A stretch of 64,000 nt of DNA from Flavobacterium hiemivividum (GTDB taxonomy: Bacteria > Bacteroidota > Bacteroidia > Flavobacteriales > Flavobacteriaceae): positions 987 through 64,986 of the forward strand of contig NZ_SMFO01000011.1 in NCBI RefSeq assembly GCF_004349145.1, in the 5' to 3' direction. The notes under the pieces were generated by a model. It made no database searches, was not told the DNA's origin, and was given only the letters and a program-made list of their open reading frames with translations. The translations under genes were made by a program, and so were the position numbers. Of this stretch, positions 63,196-64,000 are shown in pieces (within the stretch, counting starts at the first letter, position 1; every line of letters starts with the position of its first letter).

Positions 63196-64000
63196 TTAGT
63201 TTTTGAATGTTATGGTAAATGTAGTTCCTTTATTGACTTCGCTTTCGATATCAATAGTTCCTCCCATAGCTTCGACTTGTGATTTTACAAGGTAAAGTCC
63301 AAGTCCTTTGCTGTCTGGATAATTATGAAATCTTTGATAAAGTCCGAAAACTTTATCTCGATTTCTTTCTAAATCAATTCCGATTCCGTTATCCTTAAAG
63401 GTAATTGTAGTTTGATTTTCTTTTTCCTGAGTGGATATCGATATATGTAGTGTTTTGTTTTCCGATTTGTATTTTATGGAATTTGTTAAAAGGTTTAATA
63501 AGATGCTCTCAATGTAAGATTTATTAATTTCTAATGTTTGAGCATTATCAAAATCAAGTTGTATTATAGGTTGTGCTGTTTTGATTTGAAACGAAAGTTG
63601 GTTGAAGATGTTTTCAAAGACTTCTTTTAGTATTACTGTTTCTTTTTGGATAGAAGGACTGTCTTTTATATTCATAACCTTAGTAAGGTCGTTAATTGTG
63701 TCGTTTAGCAGTTGGGTTGATTTATTGAATCCTTGTAGGATTTCTTCTAGTTCAGGGTCGCTAACAGGGATGTCTTCGATTAGGTTTAAAAGTCCTGTTA
63801 GGTTAGACAAAGGTGCTCTAAGATTGTGTGAAGTGATGTATGAAAATTGTTTTAAATCCTTATTATTTTGAGTCAATTCTCGGATCAGTTGTTCTTTTTC
63901 TTTTTCCTGTTTCTTATCTTGGGTAACATCTCGTTGTATTGATACCCAGTGAGACAATTCGTTCTCGGCATTATAAATTGGAATCATAGAGAAACGAACC
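63196..64000 (-). CDS. PAS-containing histidine kinase (5' part outside window)
   Basis: The frame is open to the right edge; the first visible residues (RFSMIPIYNAENELSHWVSIQRDVT) are the end of a PAS/PAC domain, so the start and sensor part are missing. A coiled linker (KKQEKEKEQLIREL) leads to the HisKA-type dimerisation helix with His in SYITSHNLRAPLSNLTGLL (in part), then the ATP-binding domain: N box NLLTNSIKYKS, G1 box FKDNGIGIDL and G2 box SKGLGLYLVKSQVEAMGG (in part). It should phosphorylate itself on His and pass the phosphate to the adjacent response regulator. The signal is unknown. Confidence 0.9.
   Translation of the reverse strand, partial: VRFSMIPIYNAENELSHWVSIQRDVTQDKKQEKEKEQLIRELTQNNKDLKQFSYITSHNLRAPLSNLTGLLNLIEDIPVSDPELEEILQGFNKSTQLLNDTINDLTKVMNIKDSPSIQKETVILKEVFENIFNQLSFQIKTAQPIIQLDFDNAQTLEINKSYIESILLNLLTNSIKYKSENKTLHISISTQEKENQTTITFKDNGIGIDLERNRDKVFGLYQRFHNYPDSKGLGLYLVKSQVEAMGGTIDIESEVNKGTTFTITFKN

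Overview
The window looks like a chromosomal segment of a Flavobacterium-type bacterium (Bacteroidota). The evidence is the AT-rich base use, a gliding lipoprotein (GldI), proteins ending in type IX secretion (T9SS) sorting domains, a type III glutamine synthetase, and promoters with the Bacteroidota -7 box TAnnTTTG instead of a sigma70-type box. I see no insertion sequence, prophage, CRISPR array or integrase, so this is mostly core genome with a few lineage-specific surface proteins.

Layout. 1-9.2 kb: two large repeat-built secreted proteins. The first is cut by the left window edge and is made of 78-residue SprB-like units. The second carries nine 83-residue Ig/PKD-like units. They have related C-terminal sorting domains and near-identical terminator stems. 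9.6-10.9 kb: two paralogous small lipoproteins, one with a collagen-like stretch. 10.9-17.9 kb: TerC-family membrane protein, glutamine synthetase III, a double OmpA-domain protein, a PurM-type AIR synthetase, a hypothetical protein and a GNAT acetyltransferase. 17.9-24.8 kb (minus strand): a PAS-array membrane protein without a kinase, a Zn/Cd-type P-ATPase with an altered phosphorylation motif, and an M16 peptidase. 25-34.2 kb: a hypothetical protein, a GH84 hexosaminidase, and a cluster of DHH phosphoesterase, gldI and two cyclophilin-FKBP dual immunophilins, followed by a ClC channel and a RidA protein.

34.4-44 kb (plus strand): two paralogous secreted proteins, guaA, a LysM/periplasmic-binding-fold protein, a DUF3820-type protein, pyrG and yidC. 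44.2-47.2 kb (minus): a small lipoprotein, a basic hypothetical protein, an orphan response regulator and a two-fasciclin lipoprotein. 47.6-54.6 kb (plus): a MORN/YwqK-like protein, mnmA, an operon of T9SS subtilase, NMO/FabK-like flavoenzyme and small secreted protein, then a BBP2-type porin. 54.8-60.3 kb (minus): an amidase lipoprotein, a YGN-rich exported protein, rimO, an OmpP1/FadL porin and a Tyr/Trp/Asn-rich lipoprotein. 60.4-64 kb: proS, three tRNA-Glu genes, rpsT, and a response regulator/histidine kinase pair cut by the right edge.

How the genes work together. Cell-envelope functions dominate: T9SS cargo, envelope protein folding (GldI and the dual immunophilins, YidC), outer-membrane porins and lipoproteins. 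Between them lie nucleotide synthesis (purM, guaA, pyrG), nitrogen assimilation (glnN) and translation genes (proS, mnmA, rimO, tRNA-Glu, rpsT). The most interesting regulatory signal is a similar palindrome upstream of both glnN and the BBP2 porin, which may be a nitrogen-control operator. I did not find a clearly new multi-gene system. The best leads are that palindrome, the P-ATPase with DKTRT in place of DKTGT, the higher-order repeat structure of the two surface proteins, and the immunophilin cluster around gldI.
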